Shown: positions 1-8,509 of the stretch, piece after piece | Position numbering within the stretch: position 1 is the stretch's first letter | Layout of the letters: each line of letters starts with the position of its first letter | Source: Ruminococcus sp. | GTDB taxonomy: Bacteria; Bacillota; Clostridia; Oscillospirales; Ruminococcaceae | Direction of reading: 5' to 3' | Length of the DNA stretch: 40,258 bases | NCBI GenBank assembly: GCA_017484095.1 | Contig: JAFUTU010000004.1 | Coordinates: forward strand, 1-40,258 | The notes under the pieces: model-generated | Databases searched by the model: none | What the model was told of the DNA's origin: nothing | Seen by the model: only the letters and a program-made list of their open reading frames with translations | Made by a program: the position numbers and the translations under genes

Positions 1-594
1 AAAGCCGTCCTGAAGCGTGCGGAGGAAATGATATACAAGGAGCAGAATATCCTGTTCCCGATATGTGCGGTGTATTTCACGCAGGACGAGTGGTACGGCA
101 TTTACCGTGACTCTAAGGACTATGCGGACTGCTTCGGCATTGTAAAAGAGGTCTGGGAAGATGCCGAAAATGCTGTGCCTCCCGAGAAGAAAAATGCGGA
201 CAACAATGATATAGTAATGCCCGGCGGTCATATGACGGTGGAGCAGATTGCTGCTTTATTCAACACGATACCGATGGAGATCACCTTTGTCGATGCCGAT
301 AACATCAACCGCTTTTTCAACGAGGGCGAAAAGGTGTTCAAGCGCCCAGGAATGGCGATAGACCGTGAGGTTTTCTCCTGCCACCCGCCGAAGATCGAGC
401 AGATCGTAAGAGGTATCATAGACGATTTCCGCAATAACCGCCGTGACTGTGTTCCCATGTGGATGGATAAGGGCGGCAGGACAATGCTTGTAAGGTATAT
501 GGCGGTTCGTGACAGGAATGGCAAGTATCTCGGAACGGTGGAGCTTGTGCAGGATATGGAGTTTGCCAAAGAGCATTTTAATTCACAGAAATAA
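1..594 (+). CDS. DUF438/PAS-domain protein, 3' part only
   Basis: The reading frame is open from the first base of the window, so this is the C-terminal 197 codons of a longer gene. The visible part begins with a DUF438-like helical stretch, followed from about residue 75 by a PAS-type sensor domain (MPGGHMTVEQIAALFNTIP, then VDADNINRFFNEGEKVF, ending GTVELVQDMEFAKEHF). In this family a hemerythrin-like or DUF438 N-terminal region usually precedes the PAS domain, and the role is taken to be redox or ligand sensing in the cytoplasm; that is family knowledge, not visible here. It ends just before a hairpin at 604-635 and a strong terminator at 725-770. The family assignment is fairly secure. 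The true start and full domain order lie outside the window. Confidence 0.8.
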   Translation, partial: KAVLKRAEEMIYKEQNILFPICAVYFTQDEWYGIYRDSKDYADCFGIVKEVWEDAENAVPPEKKNADNNDIVMPGGHMTVEQIAALFNTIPMEITFVDADNINRFFNEGEKVFKRPGMAIDREVFSCHPPKIEQIVRGIIDDFRNNRRDCVPMWMDKGGRTMLVRYMAVRDRNGKYLGTVELVQDMEFAKEHFNSQK

Positions 595-603
595 ATGAAA
601 ACA

Positions 604-635
604 GGGGCGGTACAGATCGGTAAATGTATCGCCCC
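604..635 (+). terminator. Hairpin after the PAS gene
   Basis: The arms GGGGCGGTACA (604-614) and TGTATCGCCCC (625-635) pair with a single G-U, 10 bases after the stop codon. There is no T-run, so this may be an mRNA 3'-end stabilising hairpin, with the efficient terminator following at 725-770. Confidence 0.45.
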
Positions 636-724
636 ACCTATAAACCGTTCCACACAAGTTCAAATCAACGTTTTGGAGTATTCCATAATCATCAGATTCC
701 CAAATGGCAAACAACATACATATC

Positions 725-770
725 ACACTCCCTTAGAGCGTTTACAAGCGTTTTAAGGGGGTGTTTTTTT
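725..770 (+). terminator. Rho-independent terminator
   Basis: CACTCCCTTA pairs with TAAGGGGGTG (one G-U) and is followed directly by seven Ts. It separates the PAS gene from the TetR promoter that starts ten bases further on. Confidence 0.75.
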
Positions 771-779
771 GAAAAAGAC

Positions 780-808
780 TTGACAAAACTAACAACCGAT
801 AGTATAAT
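780..808 (+). promoter_or_regulatory. Consensus promoter of the tetR-DUF998 pair
   Basis: TTGACA at 780-785 and TATAAT at 803-808 are separated by exactly 17 bases. The -10 overlaps an inverted repeat, TAACT (808-812) and AGTTA (823-827), placed where a TetR-family repressor could block its own promoter. The operator reading is inference. Confidence 0.85.
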
Positions 809-841
809 AACTAATATAGATAAGTTAAGGGAGTTGATACA

Positions 842-1459
842 ATGTCAAGAAAAGAGGAGATCATTTACGCAACATTAGAGCTTGCCTCGAAATATGGATT
901 GAAGGCTGTATCGCTGGGACAGGTCGCTGATAAGGTAGGTATTAAAAAGCCGTCGCTGTATAATCATTTTGCTTCAAAGGAAGAGATCATAAGTGAAATG
1001 TATTCTGTATTGAGGGCGCAGGCACAAAGGCGTAACACCGTATCCGTAGACTATACCGCCTTGATTGAGGGGCGGAGCTTGGAGGACATATTGACCGACT
1101 GTCTGTCGGGATATATCAAATTTCTGTCGGATAAGGATATGCTGACATTTTTCAAAGTCCTGTACTCTGAGAGAAGCACATCTTCTACGGCTGCGCAGAT
1201 CATGGTCGAGGAAACGGAGCGAATGATAAGTAATACCAAATCACTATTTTATGCACTCGTTGTCCACGGCAAGATGAAGAATGAAAATGTTGATACGGCA
1301 GCTACGTCCTATGCTTTAACGATACATTCTCTTGTTGACAGGCAAATGGATATAAAGACGGCAAATAAAGAAACGATCTCTATAACTGAAATATCGGAAG
1401 ATATGAAAGAATATATCAGGTGGTTCATCAAACAAATGGAGGTAGACGAGCATGAATAA
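842..1459 (+). CDS. TetR/AcrR-family transcriptional regulator
   Basis: A 205-residue protein of typical TetR length. The N-terminal helix-turn-helix covers residues 1-55 (IIYATLELASKYGLKAVSLG, then VADKVGIKKPSLYNHFASKE, the usual TetR recognition-helix pattern). The rest is an alpha-helical ligand-binding domain too diverged to predict an inducer. A ribosome site (AAGGGAG) lies about 10 bases before the ATG. The last 8 bases overlap the start of the downstream DUF998 membrane-protein gene, so the two are translationally coupled and the regulator probably controls this operon. A perfect consensus promoter with an inverted repeat across its -10 fits autorepression. The family is sure; effector and targets are unknown. 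Confidence 0.93.
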   Translation: MSRKEEIIYATLELASKYGLKAVSLGQVADKVGIKKPSLYNHFASKEEIISEMYSVLRAQAQRRNTVSVDYTALIEGRSLEDILTDCLSGYIKFLSDKDMLTFFKVLYSERSTSSTAAQIMVEETERMISNTKSLFYALVVHGKMKNENVDTAATSYALTIHSLVDRQMDIKTANKETISITEISEDMKEYIRWFIKQMEVDEHE

Positions 1460-2096
1460 AAAACTGATAAATTGGTTGGGTATGACTGGTATTTTTGCGC
1501 TGATATCCTATGCTGTTGCGGTTTGTTTTTCTCCGTTAGCCTATCCAGACTACAACTGGCTCTCACAAGCAGTTAGCGATCTATCTGCGGAGAATGCACC
1601 CTCACGAATGCTTTGGGGACAGTTATCGGCTCTTTATGGCGTTTGCAGTGTGGTATGCACAACCTGTGTTTCTGCTTTTGTATCAGAAAGCAAAACAAAT
1701 ACAAGACTGTTTCGTATCGGTATCTACCTTTTCACTATTATGAACTGGTTTTCCAAAGTCGGATATGATATGTTTCCGCTATCAGATAGCGGAAAAGAAA
1801 TAATTACATTTCAAGAAACAATGCACATAGCTGTTACTGTGGTAGTGGTGCTGCTTTCAATAGCTTCACTTATCCTTATCATCATTGCAGGCTTCAAGAA
1901 AACAGGCATAAAAAGCATCGGTGTCTGGGCTTGTGTTGCTCTTGCAATGATGTTTATCGGAGCTATCGGACAAGGTGTAGTACCCAAAGAATACTTTGGC
2001 GTTGTAGAGCGTTTTAGTGTTTTTGCAGCCGTTGGTTTTAATGCGGTGCTTGGTGTATATCTGATTCGAGGATTTGAAAGTAGTGATTCAGAATAA
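1452..2096 (+). CDS. DUF998 family integral membrane protein
   Basis: A 214-residue hydrophobic protein with about six predicted membrane segments. It carries the DUF998 hallmarks: a first helix followed by a loop with PDYNWLSQAVSDLSAENAPS and a later loop with SKVGYDMFPLSDSGKE before the HIAVT helix. The family's function is not established. It starts 8 bases inside the end of the TetR gene and reads in the same direction, so the regulator probably controls it, the arrangement usual for regulator-exporter pairs. A hairpin follows 10 bases after the stop. I cannot say whether it transports anything. Confidence 0.85.
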   Translation: MNKKLINWLGMTGIFALISYAVAVCFSPLAYPDYNWLSQAVSDLSAENAPSRMLWGQLSALYGVCSVVCTTCVSAFVSESKTNTRLFRIGIYLFTIMNWFSKVGYDMFPLSDSGKEIITFQETMHIAVTVVVVLLSIASLILIIIAGFKKTGIKSIGVWACVALAMMFIGAIGQGVVPKEYFGVVERFSVFAAVGFNAVLGVYLIRGFESSDSE

Positions 2097-2105
2097 TTGA
2101 TAATC

Positions 2106-2135
2106 GGCTCAGAGAACGCGCTCTGAGCCTTGTTC
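2106..2135 (+). terminator. Hairpin after the DUF998 gene
   Basis: GGCTCAGAG (2106-2114) and CTCTGAGCC (2121-2129) form a perfect 9-bp stem with a 6-base loop. The following tract is T-rich but weak (TTGTTCATTT). Confidence 0.65.
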
Positions 2136-2183
2136 ATTTCTGCGGTCAGTTTTACGCTACGCAAGGTCGGACGGTGCTGTAGG

Positions 2184-2316
2184 CTTCTCCGTTTCGCTGA
2201 CAGATATTGTCAAGCAGAAGTCAGCTCGGCAATGCAGTGAGTGTGCTTGTTGAGAATTTCGGTATTGCAGGCATTACTACAGTTGAAGATGATATGAGAT
2301 TTTTTGGAATATGATT
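2184..2316 (+). pseudogene. Decayed gene tail, possibly cytosine DNA methyltransferase
   Basis: Two short frames can be stitched together: one reading [14 protein letters not shown] (2193-2234) and another, from about 2226 to the stop at 2314-2316, reading [18 protein letters not shown]. Joined at a single frameshift they resemble the RQ-x-GNAV-V end of C5-cytosine methyltransferases. The match is short and there is no catalytic motif, so this is a weak call. The 2130-2700 stretch otherwise holds no credible gene; it contains a strong hairpin at 2461-2497 and a degenerate repeat described separately. Confidence 0.25.
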
Positions 2317-2460
2317 GATTGAAGTACATAGTTGGTTCTTATATTTTCAAATAACCGTAGTCTATTGGCACACTCAAAATCCGTCCCACATAAGTCAAAA
2401 TCAGAATTGTGGAGCATACCACAATCGGCGCATACCCTATTAGAACTGAATACTGACCGC

Positions 2461-2505
2461 AAGCCCTCGGAAACGCACTGTTCATTTCCGAGGGCTTTTC
2501 ATTTT
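2461..2505 (+). terminator. Strong orphan terminator hairpin
   Basis: AAGCCCTCGGAAA (2461-2473) and TTTCCGAGGGCTT (2485-2497) form a perfect 13-bp stem followed by TTTTC. No intact gene ends just before it, which supports the view that the preceding sequence is a gene remnant. Confidence 0.6.
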
Positions 2506-2682
2506 CTACACCTGGATTTTAATGCGATTATTGCGGGCTCGCAAAAAACTCCCTCGGTAAAGCAGCATGACCACGTAGCACCCGATTCCGAAAAGCAGCT
2601 TTCTAACATTTCGGAGCCGCAAAATGAACGTTACATTTAAGGTGTGAAATCTGTCTATGACGGTAAAGAGTCTGTTGAGCGG

Positions 2683-2711
2683 TTGACTTGATCTTCGTAG
2701 TGTGGTATAAT
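2683..2711 (+). promoter_or_regulatory. Promoter of the DUF3810 gene
   Basis: TTGACT (2683-2688), 17-base spacer, TATAAT (2706-2711). Transcription would start near 2718, only 8 bases before the first possible TTG start at 2726 and about 32 bases before the second at 2750. Confidence 0.75.
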
Positions 2712-2725
2712 GTAGAAAATAGGTC

Positions 2726-3718
2726 TTGAGTGTAAGTGATGCGATATTTTTGAAGAAAAATACATATTGGCGCATTTTATTGATACTTATATTGCTCATC
2801 ATAGCGATGGCTGCGATCGGCTTCTTTCCAAAAATATGCGATGCATATACCGATAATGTTTATTGCTATATCTGTGACAGTATAAGCAAAGTCACGGCAC
2901 TTGTGACGTTTGCACTTGGTGAGATATTGATGTACGCAGGTGTATTTGGGGCAGTTCTCTGCATTATCTTTTCATTTCTTCTCATTTTTCTGAAAAAGAA
3001 GGAGAGATATCGAAAATTCTGCACTGCATATCTCAAAACGATGCTAATGGCTTTGGTGATAACCGTGTTTGTATATATGCCCACATGGTTCATTCCGTTC
3101 AGAGGAACTGTGCTGGGGGAGGGTGACGTAAACAAGCGCACAGAGTTTACCAATGAAGAATTAGCCGTCCTGTTTAAGTATACAGTTGATGGTGCAAATG
3201 CAGCTGCGGAGGAAATTGAGATCGGAGCAGACGGAACGGTAGAGTTTCCTTCCGAAGATGAGATACAAAAAATGTCAGTCGAAGCAATGCAGTCGATAAG
3301 CGGCGAATTTCCTCGACTTGAAGGTTTCTATCCTCCGGTAAAAACTGCTCTTTGTTCAGATATTCTTGAATATATGGGGATCGGCGGATATAACTACCCT
3401 TACACTATGGAGCCAACACACAATAAATACTTTGAACCTATGTATCAAGCATTATTGGATTCTCACGAGCTTGCGCATCACAAGGGGTATTATAAAGAAA
3501 ATGAAGCAAACTTTCTTAGTATGCTTGCATTGTCGAAAAGCGATGATCCGTACTTAAGACTTTCGGGATATTATGAAATGCATTGGTATCTCATTGACGA
3601 TTTTTATGAGGATGCCCTTTATTATGTCGGAGATGAGCCTATGTTAAACGAACGTGTTGAGTTCATCATAAATGCTTTGGTAAGTTTGCAGACCTTGACG
3701 AATACAAGGGCGTTATGA
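2726..3718 (+). CDS. DUF3810 putative membrane metalloprotease
   Basis: A 330-residue protein. Three hydrophobic segments occupy roughly residues 15-35, 55-92 and 102-128, followed by a soluble domain. The domain carries DSHELAHHKGYYKENEANFL, an HExxH zinc-site pattern with a following Glu as in gluzincin-like metallopeptidases and matching the DUF3810 family. The substrate is unknown. The start is uncertain: TTG at 2726 lies almost at the transcription start, and TTG at 2750 (residue 9) is the alternative; neither has a clear ribosome site. The C-terminus looks wrong: after NERVEFIINAL the frame runs into ALVSLQTLTNTRAL, while the next frame reads GKFADLDEYKGVMIDGVEYL and stops at 3741-3743. 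The tail therefore seems replaced or frameshifted. The family call is good; intactness is doubtful. Confidence 0.78.
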   Translation: MSVSDAIFLKKNTYWRILLILILLIIAMAAIGFFPKICDAYTDNVYCYICDSISKVTALVTFALGEILMYAGVFGAVLCIIFSFLLIFLKKKERYRKFCTAYLKTMLMALVITVFVYMPTWFIPFRGTVLGEGDVNKRTEFTNEELAVLFKYTVDGANAAAEEIEIGADGTVEFPSEDEIQKMSVEAMQSISGEFPRLEGFYPPVKTALCSDILEYMGIGGYNYPYTMEPTHNKYFEPMYQALLDSHELAHHKGYYKENEANFLSMLALSKSDDPYLRLSGYYEMHWYLIDDFYEDALYYVGDEPMLNERVEFIINALVSLQTLTNTRAL

Positions 3719-3751
3719 TAGACGGTGTGGAATATCTCAACTAATATTTTC

Positions 3752-3783
3752 TCGGCGTGCCTTCGGGTGCGCCGAAGTTTTAT
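3752..3783 (+). terminator. Terminator after the DUF3810 gene
   Basis: TCGGCG (3752-3757) pairs with CGCCGA (3770-3775) and encloses a TTCG tetraloop stem; GTTTTATAT follows. Confidence 0.7.
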
Positions 3784-3810
3784 ATAGCCCGACTCTTTCA
3801 AGCAAAACTA

Positions 3811-3856
3811 AACCGCCCGTAGACTGCTGATTTTGCAGCATATGGGCGGTTGTTTT
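3811..3856. terminator. Second terminator-like hairpin
   Basis: AACCGCCC (3811-3818) pairs with GGGCGGTT (3844-3851). Nested inside, TGCTG pairs with CAGCA. TGTTTT follows on the plus strand. It lies between the plus-strand DUF3810 gene and the convergent DUF6809 gene. Confidence 0.6.
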
Positions 3857-3898
3857 ATGCAATAGATTATCTAACGAACGATGTGCGGTATAGTCAAC

Positions 3899-4168
3899 TT
3901 ATTTCAAGGGCTTAATGAGTTCAAGCATAAGCTGCGCTCCCACACGCATACCCTTTGCAAACTTGGAGCGTGCCGCAAGACAGGTCACATCTATTTGTGC
4001 GTCTTGATATTCGCCAAAGATTTCAGCGCACTCGGGAAAGTTTTCAAGAAGCTGTTTCTCTGCTGCGCATAGCCTATCAACTGCCGACTTGTATTCAGCA
4101 CTCAGACTGCTATTATCCGTAATGCGAAAAAAATCGTTATCGTAAATCAGATCAATAATGCTTTTCAT
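3899..4168 (-). CDS. DUF6809 family small protein
   Basis: An 89-residue all-helical, soluble protein: MKSIIDLIYDNDF at the start, a central FGEYQDAQIDVTC, and an ending with MRVGAQLMLELI. This pattern (short N-terminal motif, EYQ-A helix, Gly-containing C-terminal helix) matches the DUF6809 family, common in Clostridia and often near mobile elements; no function is established. A clean ribosome site (AGGAGAGA) lies 6 bases before the ATG. It is convergent with the DUF3810 gene and stands alone, with no second gene in an operon. I cannot assign a role. Confidence 0.75.
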   Translation of the reverse strand: MKSIIDLIYDNDFFRITDNSSLSAEYKSAVDRLCAAEKQLLENFPECAEIFGEYQDAQIDVTCLAARSKFAKGMRVGAQLMLELIKPLK

Positions 4169-4223
4169 GAAGCATCTCTCCTAATTATTTTGATTACGAT
4201 ATATTCCGCTGTCTTAGCCTGTC

Positions 4224-4265
4224 TTGGACAACTTTTGGTCAACTATGAGATAAAAAGTTGTCCAA
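4224..4265. repeat. Perfect 13-bp inverted repeat
   Basis: TTGGACAACTTTT (4224-4236) and AAAAGTTGTCCAA (4253-4265) are exact inverted copies around a 16-base centre. The interval 4169-4544 has no recognised gene. On its minus strand a short frame ending at about 4416 reads LLRQLLKAEWERPAVR; I do not recognise it and give it little weight. Confidence 0.7.
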
Positions 4266-4501
4266 AGTTATTGAAATCGAACTATTGTGCGTTTGTGCTG
4301 GTGTTGCGTTTTTTGCTGTGTTTTCAAGGGTTATAGAGAAGATATAGCAAATTAGCTTAGTGTGGTTTAGGTGGCTATTTTAATAACACATAATAACAAA
4401 AAAGTAAAGTAGTTCTCACCTCACGGCCGGACGCTCCCACTCCGCTTTAAGTAGCTGCCTAAGAAGACCTATCGTGATGATGAGATGAAGTACTGAAAAA
4501 C

Positions 4502-4543
4502 AAAAGCAGAAAGTTACTCAAAATGAGAAACTATCTGCTTTTT
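4502..4543 (-). terminator. Terminator of the polA-mnmE unit
   Basis: AAAAGCAGA (4502-4510) and TCTGCTTTTT (4534-4543) pair, with further pairing inside the loop. It begins 2 bases beyond the mnmE stop codon on the minus strand and ends in Ts in that direction. Confidence 0.7.
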
Positions 4544-4544
4544 A

Positions 4545-5915
4545 TTATTTACCAACACAAAACCGTGAGAACACCTCATCAACAACTGCCTCTGTTGCTT
4601 TCTCTCCCGTGAGATCCAGAAGCTCATCGGCGGCGGCACCAATAAGCACCGTGACCGCATCAAGCGTTTCTCCGGAAGAAAGTGCCTGCCTTGCCGCAAG
4701 AATATGCTCATATGCTTTGCGGGCACAGTTTATCTGCCGTTCGTTGGCAAAAATGGTGCTGTCAGGGTCAAAGGTACCAACAGAGAAGAGGCTTCTAAGT
4801 TCCTGAACCAGCTTATCGCGGCAGTCCTCACTTTTGGCTGATACAGAGATAAGATGCTCGAAGCCGTCAAATGCTTTTTCCGACAGCAGGTTCTCATCAA
4901 GATCGGCTTTGTTGAGGATTATTATTACCCTTTTGCCCGAGCTTTTAAGCATTTGAAGCAGCTCTTCGTCCTCGGCGCTGAGCCTTTCTGACTGATCGAA
5001 CACAGCAAGTATCAGGACAGCTCTTTCAATGCGTTTTTTTGCGAGCTCTACGCCTATTGCTTCTACTTTATCGGAGGCTGTGCGTATGCCTGCGGTGTCT
5101 GACAGAAGGAGTGTGTAGTCTCCGATGACGGCGCTCTCTTCGATGACATCTCTTGTTGTGCCTGCTATATCGGTAACTATCGAGCGTTCATACCCGAGAA
5201 GCATATTCATAAGGGTCGATTTGCCCACATTCGGTCTGCCTACTATGGCAGTGTCGATACCTCTTTTTAAGACCATGCCGCTGTCGTGGTCAGAGAGGAG
5301 ACGTTCAAGATCACTGCTTGCCGCAGCCAGAGAGCTGTTCAGGCTCTCGTCTGTCACAGCAGGGATATCATCATCGGGATAATCTACCCATGCTGCCAGA
5401 GATGCAAGCTCTCCCACAAGAGTATCGCGCACGGCAGCTATCCTGCGAAAGAGAAGGCCGCTGCGTGTAAGATTTGCCGAAGCAAGTGCGAATTCGCCAT
5501 GAGCGGAGATAGTGTCCATAACAGCTTCCGCCTGAGTGAGAGAAAGCTTTCCGTTTAAAAATGCACGCTTCGTGAACTCGCCCTTATCCGCAAGGGAGGC
5601 GCCGTTTTCAAGGCAGAGCCTGAGCACCTTCTTCGTAACATATACACCGCCGTGGCAGCTTATCTCGCAGACGTCCTCACCCGTATAGGAATGAGGTGCG
5701 CGGAACACTGTCAGTACGCCGTCGTCAACAGTGTGCCCTGTTTTCGGGTCGGTTATCCTGCCGTAGGCGCAGGTATAGCCCTGCATTTTTTGCACATTAT
5801 CACAGGTCAGCGGCTTGAATATCTTCTCAGCTATAGATAATGAGGCTTCGCCGCTTATCCTTATAACGGAGATACCGCCCTCGGCAACGGGAGTGGATAT
5901 AGCACAGACAGTCAT
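4545..5915 (-). CDS. mnmE: tRNA modification GTPase MnmE
   Basis: With MnmG, MnmE installs the carboxymethylaminomethyl group on wobble uridine 34 of certain tRNAs, using GTP hydrolysis and a methylene-folate carbon. The 456-residue length is standard. The N-terminal folate-binding domain opens MTVCAISTPVAEGGISVIRI. The embedded G domain shows GRPNVGKS (226-233), TDIAGTTRD (248-256), DTAG (273-276) and NKAD (335-338). The C-terminal catalytic-Cys motif is FCVGK (452-456). It starts 23 bases after polA ends, with an AAAGGA ribosome site, so the two form an operon. The frequent neighbour mnmG is not in the window. Confidence 0.97.
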   Translation of the reverse strand: MTVCAISTPVAEGGISVIRISGEASLSIAEKIFKPLTCDNVQKMQGYTCAYGRITDPKTGHTVDDGVLTVFRAPHSYTGEDVCEISCHGGVYVTKKVLRLCLENGASLADKGEFTKRAFLNGKLSLTQAEAVMDTISAHGEFALASANLTRSGLLFRRIAAVRDTLVGELASLAAWVDYPDDDIPAVTDESLNSSLAAASSDLERLLSDHDSGMVLKRGIDTAIVGRPNVGKSTLMNMLLGYERSIVTDIAGTTRDVIEESAVIGDYTLLLSDTAGIRTASDKVEAIGVELAKKRIERAVLILAVFDQSERLSAEDEELLQMLKSSGKRVIIILNKADLDENLLSEKAFDGFEHLISVSAKSEDCRDKLVQELRSLFSVGTFDPDSTIFANERQINCARKAYEHILAARQALSSGETLDAVTVLIGAAADELLDLTGEKATEAVVDEVFSRFCVGK

Positions 5916-5938
5916 TTTGATTATCCTTTCTTACTGTT

Positions 5939-8479
5939 TTAGCCCTTGGCGATGTACCAGCTCCTGCCGCTGTGAACATCTGCCGTCATAGGTACGGCTA
6001 AGCTTACGGCATTTTCCATTTCTTCTTTCAAGAGAGCTTCTGCTTTTTCGCGGTCAGCTTCTCTGACCTCTAAAATAAGCTCATCGTGTACTTGCAGTAT
6101 CAGTCTGCCGTCTAAGCCCTCTCGCTTAATTCGGTCATATACCTTTACCATAGCTATCTTTATGATATCTGCGGCAGCGCCCTGTATCGGTGCGTTCATT
6201 GCAGCTCTTTTTCCAAATGCCTGCATCACCTTGTTCGATGCCTGCAGCTCGGGGATATATCTCCTTCTTCCGAAGATAGTGCTCACATAGCCGTTTTTGA
6301 TGCCGTCCTCAACGGTCTTGTCCATAAACTGAGAGACCTTTGGGAAGTTATCAAGATAGTTTTTGATATACTGCTTTGCCTCTCCCACAGAGACGCCGAT
6401 GTCTTTTGAAAGGGAGAAAGCGCCGATGCCGTAGATGATGCCGAAGTTGACTGCCTTTGCAGCACTTCTCATTTCGGGGGTGACAAAATCCTCAGGCAGA
6501 CCGAAAACAGATGCTGCCGTAGAGGTGTGTATATCTCTTCCGTCCTTGAAGGACTCCTGCATATTCTCATCACCGCATACGCTTGCGAGAACTCTCAGCT
6601 CGATCTGGCTGTAGTCTGCATCAACAAGGGTATAGCCCTCTTCGCTGATGAAAAACTTTCTCATATTGCGCCCTATCTCTTTTCTGACGGGTATATTCTG
6701 CATATTCGGCTCAGTTGAGGATATCCTGCCTGTTCGGGTCTCGGTCTGTTTAAATACGGAGTGTACTCTGCCGTCCTCACCGATGAGCTTTAAAAGCCCG
6801 TCAACATAGGTGGAATTAAGCTTTGTCAGTGTTCTGTATTCCAGTATGAGAGGTATCATGGGGTGCTTGTCGATAAGGCTTTCGAGCACTTCCACATTTG
6901 TGGAATAGCCCGATTTCGTCTTTTTCCTTGCGGGCAGCCCCAGCTTTTCAAACAGTATCTCGCCAAGCTGTTTTGTAGATGCGATATTGAACTCCTGCCC
7001 TGCATATTCATATATCTGTGAGGTAAGCTCTTCTATCTTTTGTTTCAGGTCATCACCGAAGGTCTTAATGCCGTCAGCATCTGCTCTGACGCCGTAATGC
7101 TCCATTGATGCGAGCACCTCACAAAGAGGGAGCTCTATCTCATCATAGAGCTTTTTCATCTCGGTGAGCTCCAGCTCTTTAGACAGGCGCTCTGTCAGAG
7201 CGTTAAGGCTGGAAAGGTCGGAGTGTTCACCCATATCTGAGCGGTACATACAGTGGTATGCAGCACACAGGTTCTCGGCAGTGTATTCGCTTGACTGTGA
7301 ATTAAGAAGATAGCCTGCCAGATCACAGACAAAGGACACATTTTTAAGCTCAGAACCCTTGTCGAAGGCATATTTGTAAACGCTCTTTGCTTCAAAGCAG
7401 GTCTTAGGTGCATCGGACGAGAGAAATGAAAGTATCAGGGCCTCGTTATCTGTGGTGTATATTTTATTATTTCTCAGAACAGAGAGGTGACCGTCTTTTA
7501 ACTCAAATGAGCAGGCGTCATCACAAATGTCATTCTTGGTAAGCTCTGTAACTTCGAGCTTTGGCATATCAGAAAGCTTCAGCTTCTTTTCCTCTATGTC
7601 ATTATCGTTAACAGCCTGAGCTCCTGCAAGGCCGAGCCTTTCTCTGAGCTTCAGCATTTCAAGGTCTGACAGCAGCTGAGATGCCTTTGCATCGTCCTTT
7701 TGCGCACTTGCGTAGAAATCAAGGTCTGTATTGATAGGAGCTTCAAGACTGATCTCTGCGAGAAAGCGGCTGTCATAGGCATCAGCCTTGCCGCCCTCGA
7801 GCTTAGCTTTCACAGAGGGTGTGAGCTTTATCTCGCTGAGCTTTTCATAAACGCCGTCAACGCTGCCGCACTGCTGAATGAGTGAGAGAGCAGTTTTCTC
7901 GCCTATGCCTTTTACGCCGCTGATGTTGTCAGAGGTATCTCCCATTAGGGCTTTGACCTCTATCATCTGGCGGGGTGAAACGCCGTATTCTTCCATTATG
8001 CGCTCGGGAGTATAGACTTTTGTTTCCTTGGTGCCTGCAAGCCTGACAGTAACTTTGTCTGTAACCAGCTGGAAGCTGTCACGGTCTCCTGTCAGGATAA
8101 CACATTCGCTGCCTGAAAGCTCTGCCGCATGAGAGAGCGTACCGATTATATCATCTGCCTCAAAGCCCTCACACTCGATACGTCTGATGCCGAGATATTC
8201 AAGCAGTTCCTTTATAACTGGCATCTGCTGGGCAAGCTCTTCGGGCATACCCTTGCGGTTAGCCTTGTAGCTTGCATTAGCCTTGTGGCGGAAGGTAGGT
8301 GCTTTAAGGTCAAAAGCTACTGCTGTACAGTCGGGCTTTACGGCTGAGATCTCTTTCAGATAGATATTCATAAACCCTGTTATGGCATTGGTGAACTGTC
8401 CCTTTGAGTTTGACAGAGCTTTTATGCCATAGAAGGCGCGGTTCATTATACTGTTGCCGTCAATCACAAGAATTTTCAT
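5939..8479 (-). CDS. polA: DNA polymerase I
   Basis: Fills gaps in replication and repair and removes RNA primers. The 846 residues hold an N-terminal 5'-3' exonuclease domain (MKILVIDGNSIMNRAFYGIK, ADDIIGT, GDTSDNISGVKGIGEKTA). A degenerate 3'-5' exonuclease-like region (about 300-430) shows no DEDD catalytic acids. The family A polymerase domain has motif A at DADYSQIELR (620-629), motif B RSAAKAVNFGIIYG (671-684) and motif C HDE (798-800). The shorter length relative to the E. coli enzyme and the loss of proofreading are common in Firmicutes. GGAGG lies 5 bases before the ATG. It is first in the operon with mnmE. Confidence 0.98.
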   Translation of the reverse strand: MKILVIDGNSIMNRAFYGIKALSNSKGQFTNAITGFMNIYLKEISAVKPDCTAVAFDLKAPTFRHKANASYKANRKGMPEELAQQMPVIKELLEYLGIRRIECEGFEADDIIGTLSHAAELSGSECVILTGDRDSFQLVTDKVTVRLAGTKETKVYTPERIMEEYGVSPRQMIEVKALMGDTSDNISGVKGIGEKTALSLIQQCGSVDGVYEKLSEIKLTPSVKAKLEGGKADAYDSRFLAEISLEAPINTDLDFYASAQKDDAKASQLLSDLEMLKLRERLGLAGAQAVNDNDIEEKKLKLSDMPKLEVTELTKNDICDDACSFELKDGHLSVLRNNKIYTTDNEALILSFLSSDAPKTCFEAKSVYKYAFDKGSELKNVSFVCDLAGYLLNSQSSEYTAENLCAAYHCMYRSDMGEHSDLSSLNALTERLSKELELTEMKKLYDEIELPLCEVLASMEHYGVRADADGIKTFGDDLKQKIEELTSQIYEYAGQEFNIASTKQLGEILFEKLGLPARKKTKSGYSTNVEVLESLIDKHPMIPLILEYRTLTKLNSTYVDGLLKLIGEDGRVHSVFKQTETRTGRISSTEPNMQNIPVRKEIGRNMRKFFISEEGYTLVDADYSQIELRVLASVCGDENMQESFKDGRDIHTSTAASVFGLPEDFVTPEMRSAAKAVNFGIIYGIGAFSLSKDIGVSVGEAKQYIKNYLDNFPKVSQFMDKTVEDGIKNGYVSTIFGRRRYIPELQASNKVMQAFGKRAAMNAPIQGAAADIIKIAMVKVYDRIKREGLDGRLILQVHDELILEVREADREKAEALLKEEMENAVSLAVPMTADVHSGRSWYIAKG

Positions 8480-8509
8480 ACTGACCTCCGATAATTGATA
8501 TACATATTT

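Noticed and set aside
624..878. Open frame of 84 codons between the PAS and TetR genes
   Set aside because: It covers a terminator and a consensus promoter, has no ribosome site and overlaps the TetR start; composition is not protein-like.
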